A stretch of DNA of 5,052 nt from Planctomycetota bacterium (GTDB lineage Bacteria; Planctomycetota; Phycisphaerae; WQYP01): contig JAJYPG010000145.1 in the NCBI GenBank assembly GCA_021795535.1, positions 1-5,052 of the forward strand. The letters are read 5' to 3'. Position numbers and translations under genes: made by a program. This document shows positions 1 through 5,052 of this stretch, in pieces. Below the pieces are notes generated by a model, which made no database searches, was not told where the DNA came from, and was given only the letters and a program-made list of their open reading frames with translations. Positions within the stretch are counted from its first letter, which is position 1; each line of letters begins with the position of its first letter.

Positions 1-867
1 ACACTCGAAAAGCGTCTCGGCGAATCCTTCAAGCTCGTCACCGACCGGCTGGAACAGGTACACAAGGGGCTTGGCGAAATGCAGGCTCTGGCCGTGGGGG
101 TGGGAGATTTAAAACGCGTGCTGGGCAATGTGAAGTCGCGTGGGGTTTTTGGTGAAGTGCAATTGGCCGCGCTGCTGGAAGATGTTCTCACGCCTGAACA
201 ATATGTGAAAAACATTTCTGTTCGCAACAATTCCGAACGCGTGGAGTTTGCCATACGTCTACCCGGAATATCCGATAATACAGACCAACACCTCCTTCTG
301 CCCATAGATGCCAAGTTCCCGCTGGAAAACTATCGGCGGCTGGTTGAGGCCCAGGAAAATCTCGATAACGACGCTGTGCATGTCGCCGCACGGGCATTGG
401 AAATGGATGTTGAATATTGTGCGGCGGAAATAAGCGGAAAATACATTAATCCGCCGGTCACCACTGATTTTGCCATCCTGTTCCTGCCTTCGGAAGGCCT
501 GTTTGCCGAAGTGGCGCGGCGCGAGGGGCTGGTGGAAAGGCTGCAACGAAAGTTGAAAATAACCATCGCCGGGCCTACCACGCTCTGGTCAATCCTGACC
601 AGCATTCAAATGGGATTCCGTACGCTGGCCATTCAAAAACATTCCAGCGAAGTCTGGAATGTTCTTTCGGAGGTAAAGACGGAATTCCAGAAATTCGGCG
701 AATCTCTGGATCGGGTTCAGAAAAAGCTGCAAGAGGCCCACAGTTCGATTGATGACGTCGCCACGCGCAAGCGAGCCATGGAACGCAAGCTTAAAGGCGT
801 GCAATCTCTGCCCGCGGGCACAGCGTCAACGTCGCTATTAAACTCGCCATCAGATGCGGATGAATAA
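1..867 (+). CDS. rmuC: DNA recombination protein RmuC, C-terminal part (5' end outside window)
   Basis: The reading frame is open from base 1 and ends at TAA 865-867, giving 288 residues without a start. In known family members RmuC limits inversions and rearrangements at short inverted repeats, and it has a nuclease-like core. The conserved core is visible in order: KSRGVFGEVQLAALLED (about residues 46-62), LPIDAKFPLENYRRL (about 100-115), TDFAILFLPSEGLFAEVARR (about 155-174) and the block ITIAGPTTLW followed by SIQMGFRTLAIQK (about 187-214). A predicted helical, charged tail follows (EFQKFGESLDRVQKKLQEA). The usual N-terminal membrane segment and coiled coil must lie upstream of the window, because full-length family members are considerably longer. 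The ATG at 79 is internal: the codons before it (LGESFKLVTDRLEQVHKGLGE) continue the family similarity. The last 25 or so residues are low-complexity Ser/Ala/Asp and not conserved. Family assignment is firm; the cellular role is taken from the family. Confidence 0.93.
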   Translation, partial: TLEKRLGESFKLVTDRLEQVHKGLGEMQALAVGVGDLKRVLGNVKSRGVFGEVQLAALLEDVLTPEQYVKNISVRNNSERVEFAIRLPGISDNTDQHLLLPIDAKFPLENYRRLVEAQENLDNDAVHVAARALEMDVEYCAAEISGKYINPPVTTDFAILFLPSEGLFAEVARREGLVERLQRKLKITIAGPTTLWSILTSIQMGFRTLAIQKHSSEVWNVLSEVKTEFQKFGESLDRVQKKLQEAHSSIDDVATRKRAMERKLKGVQSLPAGTASTSLLNSPSDADE

Positions 868-989
868 AGAAAAGCACGGCAGAGCCACAGCTAAATTATC
901 ACATAGAGACGGCTGTTTGGTTGGCTTGAAAGTTTTCAGCAAAAAGCAAAACAACAAAACTCAATAAGCCGACCGGGTTGCGAGAAGTT

Positions 990-1040
990 GCCGCGCGGTT
1001 AGACTGGTTGCAGCAGAACTGGCCGCACAAACCGCGCGGC
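990..1040 (+). repeat. 11-bp perfect inverted repeat in the ymdB leader
   Basis: The arms GCCGCGCGGTT (990-1000) and AACCGCGCGGC (1030-1040) are exact reverse complements, separated by 29 bases. A G-T wobble (989/1041) could extend the stem by one. The core CCGCGCGG is itself self-complementary, so the two copies could also act as two separate palindromic sites. There is no following T run, so it is not a standard terminator. It sits 39 bases before the TTG start at 1080 and could form a hairpin in a 5' untranslated region if transcription starts upstream. Function is unknown. Confidence 0.6.
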
Positions 1041-1064
1041 GTTATGCCGTGCCGACAAGCCCAC

Positions 1065-1072
1065 AGAAAGGA
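1065..1072 (+). promoter_or_regulatory. Ribosome binding site that decides the ymdB start
   Basis: AGAAAGGA ends seven bases before TTG 1080-1082, which is ideal Shine-Dalgarno spacing. The in-frame ATG at 1044 and TTG at 978 have no comparable purine stretch before them. This favours TTG 1080, where the encoded protein begins MPLKILCIGDIIG, matching where YmdB-family proteins begin. Confidence 0.75.
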
Positions 1073-1079
1073 CTTCCCG

Positions 1080-1928
1080 TTGCCGCTTAAAATTCTTTGC
1101 ATAGGGGATATTATTGGAAAACCCGGACGACAGGTGGTTGCCGAACTTCTGCCCCCACTGATTACCCGCGAGGAAATAGATTTTGTGGTGGCAAATGCGG
1201 AAAATTCCGCAGCCGGATCGGGCATGACGCCGCCGATTTTTGAAAAAATTCTGTCCACCGGCGTGGATGTCTGCACCATGGGGGATCACACCTACCGCAA
1301 GCGGGAAATTCTGCCTCTGCTGGAAACATCCGACCGACTCATACGCCCCGGAAACTATCCACCACAATCGATTGGCCGCGGCTGGACAGTGCGGCAATCG
1401 CGTAAGGGCGTGAAAATTGCCGTGCTGCAGATTATGGGCCGAGTTTATATGAATCCCATGGATGACCCGTTCACCCGCGTGGACCGCATGTTGGAGGAAA
1501 TTCCGCGAGACATCAAGATTCGGGTGGTGGATTTTCATGCCGACGCCAGCAGCGAAAAAATTGCCATGGGCTGGCATCTTGATGGTCGCGTGTCCATTAA
1601 TTTTGGAACCCACACGCACACCCCGACAGCGGATGTCCGCATTCTTCCCGGCGGTACCGCATTTGTGTCTGATGTGGGAATGACCGGCCCATACGACAGT
1701 GTTCTTGGCCGCCGGAAAGACCGTGTACTCAAGCATTTGATCACCGGCATGCCGTTCCACTTTGAGGTTGCCACAGGCGATCCGCGTATGTGTGGCATTT
1801 TAACCACGGTGGATGAAACCACGGGCAAAGCGATATCCACAGCCCGCTGTGACCTATGCGGCACAGCGCAGACCACCGCGTATGACGCCGGTGATGGTTC
1901 CAACGTCCGGCGTTACGGCGATTCGTAA
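1080..1928 (+). CDS. YmdB-type metallophosphoesterase (TIGR00282 family), predicted 2',3'-cyclic-nucleotide phosphodiesterase
   Basis: From TTG 1080 the product has 282 residues, close to the family length of about 260-270 plus a short tail. The characterised relatives (Bacillus YmdB, Deinococcus DR1281) are cytoplasmic dinuclear-metal phosphodiesterases acting on 2',3'-cAMP-type substrates. The metal-binding pattern is visible: GDIIGKPGR with D10, NAENSAAGSGMT with E41 and N42, GDHTYRKREI with H70, VDFHADASSEK with H153, and GTHTHTPTAD with H178 and H180. The signature ILPGGTAFVSDVGMTGPYDSVLG follows at about 189-211. At position 69 an Asp stands where the Asn of the usual GNH motif is expected, possibly a lineage variant that keeps metal binding. 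The last 30 or so residues carry one CDLC pair and are probably unconserved. An ATG start at 1044 would add 12 residues (MPCRQAHRKDFP) but lacks a binding site. The gene converges with radA and follows rmuC by 212 bp, so it probably has its own promoter. The symbol ymdB is used for the family only. Confidence 0.92.
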   Translation: MPLKILCIGDIIGKPGRQVVAELLPPLITREEIDFVVANAENSAAGSGMTPPIFEKILSTGVDVCTMGDHTYRKREILPLLETSDRLIRPGNYPPQSIGRGWTVRQSRKGVKIAVLQIMGRVYMNPMDDPFTRVDRMLEEIPRDIKIRVVDFHADASSEKIAMGWHLDGRVSINFGTHTHTPTADVRILPGGTAFVSDVGMTGPYDSVLGRRKDRVLKHLITGMPFHFEVATGDPRMCGILTTVDETTGKAISTARCDLCGTAQTTAYDAGDGSNVRRYGDS

Positions 1929-1995
1929 ATTCCACAAGACCACAACGCAGAATCGCAACGAATTTAAGTACCGATGAACACCTTAAAACAAGGCA
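1929..1995. other. Convergent gap between the ymdB-type gene and radA
   Basis: Sixty-seven bases separate the two converging stop codons. The only inverted repeat is the very short CCTT/AAGG pair at 1981-1993 with a five-base AAAAC loop, too weak to call as a bidirectional terminator. No small gene is visible. Confidence 0.5.
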
Positions 1996-3408
1996 CTATT
2001 CAAGCAGCTTTACCGCCTCATCCAATGTGCGACAGGGGAAAATTTTCATGGTTTTGGCGGCCGTGGCCAAGGCGGCTTTGTCCGCGGCGCTGCGCTGCAC
2101 GGGAATGATGACACTCTTGTAACCAAGGCGTCCGGCCTCACCAAGGCGCTGGCCCAGATAGCCAATCTGCCGCAGCTCACCAAGCAAACCAAGCTCCCCA
2201 GCCACCAGGGTATCGGAAGAGAGTCCGCGTTTCATGTGAGATCCGGCGATGGCCAGCGCAATAGCGGCATCGGCGGCGGGGTCCACCACCCGTAGCCCCC
2301 CCACCACATTTACAAAGACATCTTTATCAACCAGACGCAGTCCCGCGCGTTTTTCCAGAACCGCAATAATCATCGCCACACGATTCACATCGCAACCGCT
2401 TACTTTGCGCCTTGCGGCACCGAGCATACTCTCGGCGGTAAGGGCTTGAACCTCCACCGCAAGCACGCGCGAACCCTGCATGGGCGCGGTGATGACACTG
2501 CCATTGGGAGTTCCTCCATGGGTTTCAATCAGCAGCGAAGCGGCGTCATCCAGCGGTTGCAGGCCGGTGTTGCCCATGCGAAAGATGCCAACCTCCAGCG
2601 TGCTTCCATGACGATTTTTCACGCATCGGACAATGCGGTGGTCGTGGTGCGTATCGCCTTCAAAATAAAGGACGGTATCCACCACATGTTCCAGTAATTT
2701 TGGTCCCGCCAGCATTCCCTGCTTGGTAACATGCCCGACCAGGCAAACCGCTGAACCACCCGCCTTGGCCAGATAAACCAGTTCCTGGCAGCAATCTTTC
2801 AATTGGGAAACACTGCCGGGTGGAGATGGATTGGTGGTTTTATAGACAAGCTGCGCGGAATCGATAATGCACAGATGAGGGCGGAGTTTTTGGATTTGCC
2901 GCGTTATTTTTTCCAGATTGCATTCGGCATAAATGAGAAGTTTTTCATGGCTTACCCCAAGACGCTGTGCTCGAAGCTTGGTTTGCTGGGCGGATTCCTC
3001 ACTGCTGACATAAAGAATATTAAATCCGCGGCGTGCCATCTGATCGCCCGCCTGAAGCATAAGGGTTGATTTTCCTATGCCCGGATCGCCACCTAGAAGA
3101 ATAGCGCTGCCGGGTACAACGCCCCCACCAAGAACACGATCAAATTCGGGCAGACCGGTGACCATGCGTGGCACTTGAAAATCGGGAATTTGCGCGACGC
3201 TGCGCGCCGGAACGTCCTCTTGGGACACTGTGGTTACGAAGCGCATTTCTCCAGAGGCGGAAAGAATGGCGGGACGATGCGGGTCAGCGGCGGTTTCGGT
3301 TATTTGATCCAAGGCATCCCATGCGTCGCAATCAGGGCATTTCCCCATCCACTTGGGCTGCATAGCGCCGCATTGACGGCAGACAAAATACGTTTTGCTT
3401 TTGGCCAT
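1996..3408 (-). CDS. radA: DNA repair protein RadA (Sms)
   Basis: This complete gene encodes 470 residues from ATG 3408-3406, close to the usual 450-460. RadA is a RecA-like hexameric DNA motor that promotes branch migration in homologous recombination. Domains in order: a C4 zinc finger (C10, C13, C24, C27, within FVCRQCG and GKCPDC); a RecA-like ATPase with Walker A GDPGIGKST (107-115) and Walker B LCIIDS (179-184, D183); the segment HVTKQGMLAGPKLLEH (226-241); the RadA signature KNRHGST (264-270); then a Lon-protease-like domain (about 290-470) with VNVVGGLRVVDPAADAAIALAIA and GELGLLGELRQIG. The signature is normally KNRFG, so H267 is unusual. The frame extends back to TTG 3429, adding MRGILVA, but homology begins at MAKSKTYFVC and the extension has no Shine-Dalgarno. 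ATG 3408 also lacks one; a -10 element only 7 bases upstream suggests a leaderless message. The stop is TAG at 1998-1996. The gene follows the DUF2934 gene on the same strand after 210 bp, probably with its own promoter. Confidence 0.96.
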   Translation of the reverse strand: MAKSKTYFVCRQCGAMQPKWMGKCPDCDAWDALDQITETAADPHRPAILSASGEMRFVTTVSQEDVPARSVAQIPDFQVPRMVTGLPEFDRVLGGGVVPGSAILLGGDPGIGKSTLMLQAGDQMARRGFNILYVSSEESAQQTKLRAQRLGVSHEKLLIYAECNLEKITRQIQKLRPHLCIIDSAQLVYKTTNPSPPGSVSQLKDCCQELVYLAKAGGSAVCLVGHVTKQGMLAGPKLLEHVVDTVLYFEGDTHHDHRIVRCVKNRHGSTLEVGIFRMGNTGLQPLDDAASLLIETHGGTPNGSVITAPMQGSRVLAVEVQALTAESMLGAARRKVSGCDVNRVAMIIAVLEKRAGLRLVDKDVFVNVVGGLRVVDPAADAAIALAIAGSHMKRGLSSDTLVAGELGLLGELRQIGYLGQRLGEAGRLGYKSVIIPVQRSAADKAALATAAKTMKIFPCRTLDEAVKLLE

Positions 3409-3415
3409 GGCGACC

Positions 3416-3421
3416 AGTATA
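3416..3421 (-). promoter_or_regulatory. Candidate radA -10 element (leaderless)
   Basis: Read on the minus strand, TATACT matches TATAAT at five of six positions. It is followed by seven bases (GGTCGCC) and then ATG 3408, so transcription would begin at or next to the A of the start codon. The -35 region at 3444-3439 (CTGCGA, 17-bp spacer) matches TTGACA at only three of six positions, which would fit dependence on an activator. The absence of a Shine-Dalgarno before this ATG agrees with a leaderless message. Confidence 0.5.
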
Positions 3422-3443
3422 CCGCGCAAAAAAACATGTCGCA

Positions 3444-3466
3444 GCTTTTACAGGCCCTGTAAAAGC
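3444..3466. promoter_or_regulatory. 23-bp near-perfect palindrome upstream of radA, possible operator
   Basis: Two 11-base arms, GCTTTTACAGG (3444-3454) and CCTGTAAAAGC (3456-3466), are exact reverse complements around a single C at 3455. With a one-base centre it looks like a binding site for a dimeric regulator rather than a hairpin. On the minus strand it would cover about -35 to -57 relative to a start near 3409, touching the weak -35 box. A seven-base T run lies nine bases further along the minus strand (3434-3428), so a terminator for the DUF2934 gene is an alternative, but the spacing is wrong for a standard one. The factor is unknown; the ACAG/CTGT halves recall LexA boxes but in the inverse arrangement. 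Confidence 0.65.
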
Positions 3467-3618
3467 CACCGCACCATTACCGCAGCGGGTAGCTTCTTAA
3501 TGGGGAACAACGACCACCGATGCGGGCGCAAAAAGGTCACCGCACTATTGACTCAAGCGCAACAGACCTGCCAAGGCTGCAAAATATGCCCAGCAGACCA
3601 AGAACTCACAATCAACCC

Positions 3619-3900
3619 TTACAATCCAGCCTTAAGCTGCCTTTCGGCCTCAATCCAGTCGGCGTGGGCGTTTCCGGGACCAAAGCCGCGTTTCAAATAA
3701 AGCTGATAGGCACGTTCGGCAATCTGCTGGTGGGTCAGCATTCGCGCGGCGGGTTCCTTAATGGGTCGAACGGCGGTGGCGGTGCCACTGCCTTTGGTTT
3801 CCGACCGGCTGACCGGAACCAGCGCAACAGCCGGCTTGGCGGCAGGTGCGAAGGATGTGATAGCGGGGGTTACGATGGTTGTTTTCTTTTTTGGTGGCAT
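3619..3900 (-). CDS. Small DUF2934-domain protein
   Basis: The 93-residue product starts at ATG 3900-3898, seven bases after a strong AAGGAG, and ends at TAA 3621-3619. The C-terminal part (about residues 56-91) matches the DUF2934 pattern: THQQIAERAYQLYLKRG, a short Gly/Asn turn, then ADWIEAERQLK. The function of this domain is not known; it is a short helical module common in small bacterial proteins. Residues 1-54 are a low-complexity Lys/Ala/Pro/Thr/Val tail beginning MPPKKKTT, probably disordered, with no signal peptide or membrane segment. The frame stays open 32 codons further upstream to 3996, but that segment (MVFSLCNVAFQTVLWLPVL...) comes before the binding site and is probably not translated. 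The gene stands 210 bp before radA on the same strand. No promoter is clear upstream: TTGTAA and TATTTT hexamers on the minus strand are 19 bp apart, too far for confidence. Confidence 0.82.
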   Translation of the reverse strand: MPPKKKTTIVTPAITSFAPAAKPAVALVPVSRSETKGSGTATAVRPIKEPAARMLTHQQIAERAYQLYLKRGFGPGNAHADWIEAERQLKAGL

Positions 3901-3907
3901 ACAAATA

Positions 3908-3913
3908 CTCCTT
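3908..3913 (-). promoter_or_regulatory. Strong Shine-Dalgarno deciding the DUF2934 gene start
   Basis: Read on the minus strand, AAGGAG stands seven bases before ATG 3900. It fixes the start at MPPKKK rather than at the longer upstream frame beginning at 3996. Confidence 0.85.
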
Positions 3914-4005
3914 AATTCTCGCGGCAACCTGGGCCTAAATAGCACGGGCAGCCACAAAACCGTCTGAAAGGCAACATTGCAAAGCGAAAATACCACAACA
4001 AGCGG

Positions 4006-4048
4006 CGGCCATTACAATGAGGCAAAACGGCCATAATAACTCGGCCAT
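4006..4048. repeat. Three direct copies of CGGCCAT
   Basis: CGGCCAT occurs at 4006-4012, 4028-4034 and 4042-4048, all in the same orientation, with start-to-start distances of 22 and 14 bases. They lie 106-148 bases upstream of the DUF2934 start, where a regulator could bind. The spacing is irregular and the unit short, so chance remains possible. Confidence 0.4.
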
Positions 4049-4187
4049 GACGGAACAAATAAAACAAACGCGTTTTCCGGGTGAAAATTCGGGGTTAGAG
4101 CCGTTGGCAGGCCCACATGGAAAAAGCCCCTTCAAAAGCACATCCCTCACTATCGGGCACCCTTTCCACCCCAACTTCACACCGCCA

Positions 4188-4210
4188 CGTCGCCGGGAAT
4201 CGCCCGGACG
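4188..4210. repeat. Small GC-rich hairpin in the divergent region
   Basis: CGTC (4188-4191) and CGGG (4194-4197) can pair with CCCG (4203-4206) and GACG (4207-4210) around an AATCG loop, with a two-base GC bulge. No T run follows directly, so it is not called a terminator. Confidence 0.35.
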
Positions 4211-4310
4211 ATTGCCTTTCCACTCCGTTTTAGTAAGTTATAGAGGTGGTGTCAAGCCAAGGCGTTCATCGGACCGATAAGAGATTGTGCTTGAAGCCGT
4301 GAGGTAGTAC

Positions 4311-4381
4311 CTAGGAGGCGAAAATAACGGTGCCTCTAGCAGCGTAAATACCGGAGCGGTTTTTCCGCTCGCACGGTAACG
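4311..4381 (+). promoter_or_regulatory. Two adjacent stem-loops, possible structured RNA element
   Basis: Stem 1: CTA (4311-4313) plus GAGGC (4315-4319) pairs with GCCTC (4332-4336) plus TAG (4337-4339), with a bulged G and a 12-base loop. Stem 2: CGT (4343-4345), TACCG (4349-4353) and GAGCGG (4354-4359) pair with CCGCTC (4365-4370), CGGTA (4374-4378) and ACG (4379-4381), with AAA and GCA bulges and a five-T loop, 14 base pairs in all. They end 57 bases before the VWA start. If transcription starts at the TTGACA candidate at 4392 they lie outside that message; if it starts upstream they would form its leader, or be part of a separate small RNA. I do not recognise a known riboswitch class. Confidence 0.4.
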
Positions 4382-4391
4382 AACTTGCCCC

Positions 4392-4419
4392 TTGACACAC
4401 CATGCCTGATGGGTATGGG
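4392..4419 (+). promoter_or_regulatory. Candidate promoter of the VWA gene
   Basis: A perfect TTGACA (4392-4397) is followed after 16 bases by TATGGG (4414-4419), which keeps only the first three consensus positions of a -10 box. The start would be near 4426, giving a leader of about 13 bases. The good -35 and poor -10 make this tentative. Confidence 0.35.
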
Positions 4420-4438
4420 AAAATGAGGTCTCTGAAAG

Positions 4439-4954
4439 ATGAGTCTGGTAGTGGCAAGACGAAAATTCACACCGCGCCGGCGCCATAAGCGAACCGTGTT
4501 TTTCCGTCGAAATGCCTGGATGCCCGTGGCCGTGCCTGCACCACGCGGACCAGACTCGCGGTTTATGGGTTGGGGCACATCGCTGCTAATTCACGCCAGC
4601 GTTATTATTCTGGCACTTCTGGCCTATCACCTCATGTATCATCCTCTAAAGGCACCGCGGGAGTTGTTTGTAATGCCGGAATCGTTCGGCCCCAGCACAC
4701 CGCATCACACAGGAACAACGCTAAACAAAAAACTTTCAACTGGAACACTTCATTCGTTAAAACAGATGCTCTCATCGACGGAACATGCGTCTAAAACCAG
4801 ACCTACCGCCATCAATGACCTGTTAAACGGAGTCGCCGGTCAAAAGAATGCGAGCCTGATTGGCCTTGGCTCGGATGCTTCGATCGGCGGCGGAAAGCTG
4901 GGGCACGGGCCAGCGAGTGGCAATGTGCCGCGTTTGGCATTGCCCGTGGCCTAG
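4439..4954 (+). CDS. N-terminal part of a membrane-anchored VWA-domain protein (frame ends early)
   Basis: The 171-codon frame starts at ATG 4439, ten bases after GAGG (4425-4428), and ends at TAG 4952-4954. Residues 1-44 are strongly basic (ARRKFTPRRRHKR). Residues about 45-67 form one membrane helix, GWGTSLLIHASVIILALLAYH, whose W-x-x-S-x-x-x-H pattern recalls planctomycete VWA proteins. Basic residues before the helix suggest a cytoplasmic N-terminus with the rest outside. Residues 68-171 are a Ser/Thr/Gly/His-rich linker with GLGSDASIGGGKLGHGPASGN. In such proteins a VWA domain follows, and here it does, but in frame 1 (RIVLLIDHSGSM, from 5005). The gene therefore appears frameshifted near 4925-4951, by a real mutation or a sequencing or assembly error. 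No canonical slippery heptamer is visible before the stop. If the stop is genuine, the product is a short membrane protein with no known domain. Confidence 0.7.
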   Translation: MSLVVARRKFTPRRRHKRTVFFRRNAWMPVAVPAPRGPDSRFMGWGTSLLIHASVIILALLAYHLMYHPLKAPRELFVMPESFGPSTPHHTGTTLNKKLSTGTLHSLKQMLSSTEHASKTRPTAINDLLNGVAGQKNASLIGLGSDASIGGGKLGHGPASGNVPRLALPVA

Positions 4955-5052
4955 GGGGACATGATCCACCTGTGGCATTTATGGGATTAAAAAACCAGGC
5001 GTCACGGATCGTTCTGCTGATAGACCACAGCGGTTCAATGATTGGAAAATTG
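4933..5052 (+). pseudogene. Start of the VWA domain in the -1 frame (runs off the window)
   Basis: Frame 1 is open from 4795 to the end of the window. From about 4933 it reads FGIARGLGGHDPPVAFMGL, then KNQASRIVLLIDHSGSMIGKL. The first beta strand and metal-ion-dependent adhesion site (MIDAS) motif DxSGS of a VWA domain are plain, with D at 5023 and S-G-S at 5029-5037. The Gly-rich, Phe-containing approach to this strand is also typical. Upstream of about 4915 frame 1 reads RRRKAGARASEW, which looks out of frame, whereas frame 2 there reads a natural Gly-rich linker, so the frame change falls between. One missing base would restore a single protein. A separate gene is less likely: GTG 4972 lies 12 bases after a GGGGGA stretch and could start translation, but the product would lack a membrane anchor. 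The left boundary is approximate. Confidence 0.65.

Larger units (their letters stand above)
868..1079 (+). other. rmuC-ymdB intergenic leader
   Basis: This 212-bp gap lies between the rmuC stop and the preferred ymdB start. No rho-independent terminator is evident after rmuC: no GC-rich stem followed by a T run. A TTGAAA hexamer at 926-931 could serve as a -35 element, but nothing resembling TATAAT stands 16-18 bp downstream, so I do not call a promoter. The stretch 930-965 is A-rich. The ymdB frame is open back to TTG 978 through this leader, but those codons (REVAARLDWLQQNWPHKPRG) do not look like part of the family. Confidence 0.5.
3409..3618. other. Intergenic region between the DUF2934 gene and radA
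   Basis: This 210-bp stretch lies downstream of the DUF2934 stop and upstream of radA, both on the minus strand. Apart from the palindrome and the -10 candidate listed separately, I see no gene, no clear terminator and no repeat. The open frames on the plus strand that cross it have no recognisable protein features and overlap radA or the DUF2934 gene. Confidence 0.5.
3901..4438. other. Divergent intergenic region, 538 bp, no convincing gene
   Basis: The region separates the minus-strand DUF2934 gene from the plus-strand VWA gene. The longest plus-strand frame (ATG 4017 to 4280, 87 codons) is rich in Pro, Arg, His and Ser, has no recognisable domain and no ribosome binding site, so I do not call it. 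The region contains three CGGCCAT copies (4006-4048), three possible hairpins (4188-4210, 4311-4339, 4343-4381) and a TTGACA promoter candidate (4392). No tRNA or known riboswitch pattern was recognised. Confidence 0.6.

Noticed and set aside
926..931. TTGAAA as a -35 box for the ymdB-type gene
   Set aside because: No hexamer resembling TATAAT lies 16-18 bases downstream.
889..935. AGCC-ACAGC / GCTGT-GGCT pairing after rmuC as a terminator
   Set aside because: The pairing is interrupted, the loop is long and no T run follows.
999..1760. 253-codon minus-strand open frame opposite the ymdB-type gene
   Set aside because: It lies antisense to a clearly conserved protein, and its His/Gly/Arg-rich composition is what reverse reading of that gene produces.
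1981..1993. CCTT/AAGG inverted repeat as a bidirectional terminator
   Set aside because: Only four base pairs with an AT-rich loop; too weak to terminate.
3428..3466. Rho-independent terminator of the DUF2934 gene (palindrome plus T run on the minus strand)
   Set aside because: The T run starts nine bases after the stem, and the palindrome leaves almost no loop; an operator fits better, though a terminator is not excluded.
3901..3996. N-terminal extension of the DUF2934 protein to 3996
   Set aside because: The strong AAGGAG at 3908-3913 lies inside this extension and points to ATG 3900; the extension has no binding site of its own.
4017..4280. 87-codon plus-strand open frame in the divergent region
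   Set aside because: It has no ribosome binding site, no recognisable domain, and an Arg/Pro/His/Ser-rich composition like random reading of GC-rich DNA.
4961..4990. Short frame from ATG 4961 directly after GGGGGAC
   Set aside because: It stops after nine codons and only overlaps the VWA reading frame.

Overview
The window reads as an ordinary chromosomal stretch of a bacterium, most likely a planctomycete or close relative. This is inferred from the mix of genes: a RmuC-family protein, a YmdB-type metallophosphoesterase with an Asp in its GNH motif, a DUF2934 protein, and a protein with a Trp-Ser-His-containing N-terminal membrane anchor followed by a von Willebrand A (VWA) domain. No 16S or other lineage marker is present, so the assignment is tentative. 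No tRNA, rRNA, insertion sequence or CRISPR array was found.

Layout, left to right. (1) 1-867 (+) is the C-terminal 288 codons of rmuC, entering from outside the window. (2) 868-1079 is a leader with an 11-bp perfect inverted repeat. (3) 1080-1928 (+) is a ymdB-type phosphodiesterase gene that very probably starts at TTG 1080 behind a good ribosome binding site. (4) 1929-1995 is a short convergent gap without a clear terminator. (5) 1996-3408 (-) is a complete radA/sms. (6) 3409-3618 is the radA upstream region, with a TATACT -10 element that would give a leaderless mRNA and a 23-bp near-perfect palindrome just upstream. (7) 3619-3900 (-) is a small DUF2934 gene with a strong Shine-Dalgarno. 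(8) 3901-4438 is a 538-bp divergent intergenic region with three CGGCCAT direct repeats, three potential hairpins and a TTGACA promoter candidate. (9) 4439-5052 (+) is the start of a membrane-anchored VWA gene that appears broken by a -1 shift: frame 2 stops at 4952-4954, while the MIDAS motif DHSGS lies in frame 1 at 5023-5037.

rmuC and radA both belong to recombination and DNA repair, but they converge from opposite strands with ymdB between them, so there is no evidence for one operon. The genes look like housekeeping functions plus a cell-surface protein. I do not see a new defence or mobile system. The points most worth a second look are the VWA frameshift and the palindrome with leaderless promoter at radA.
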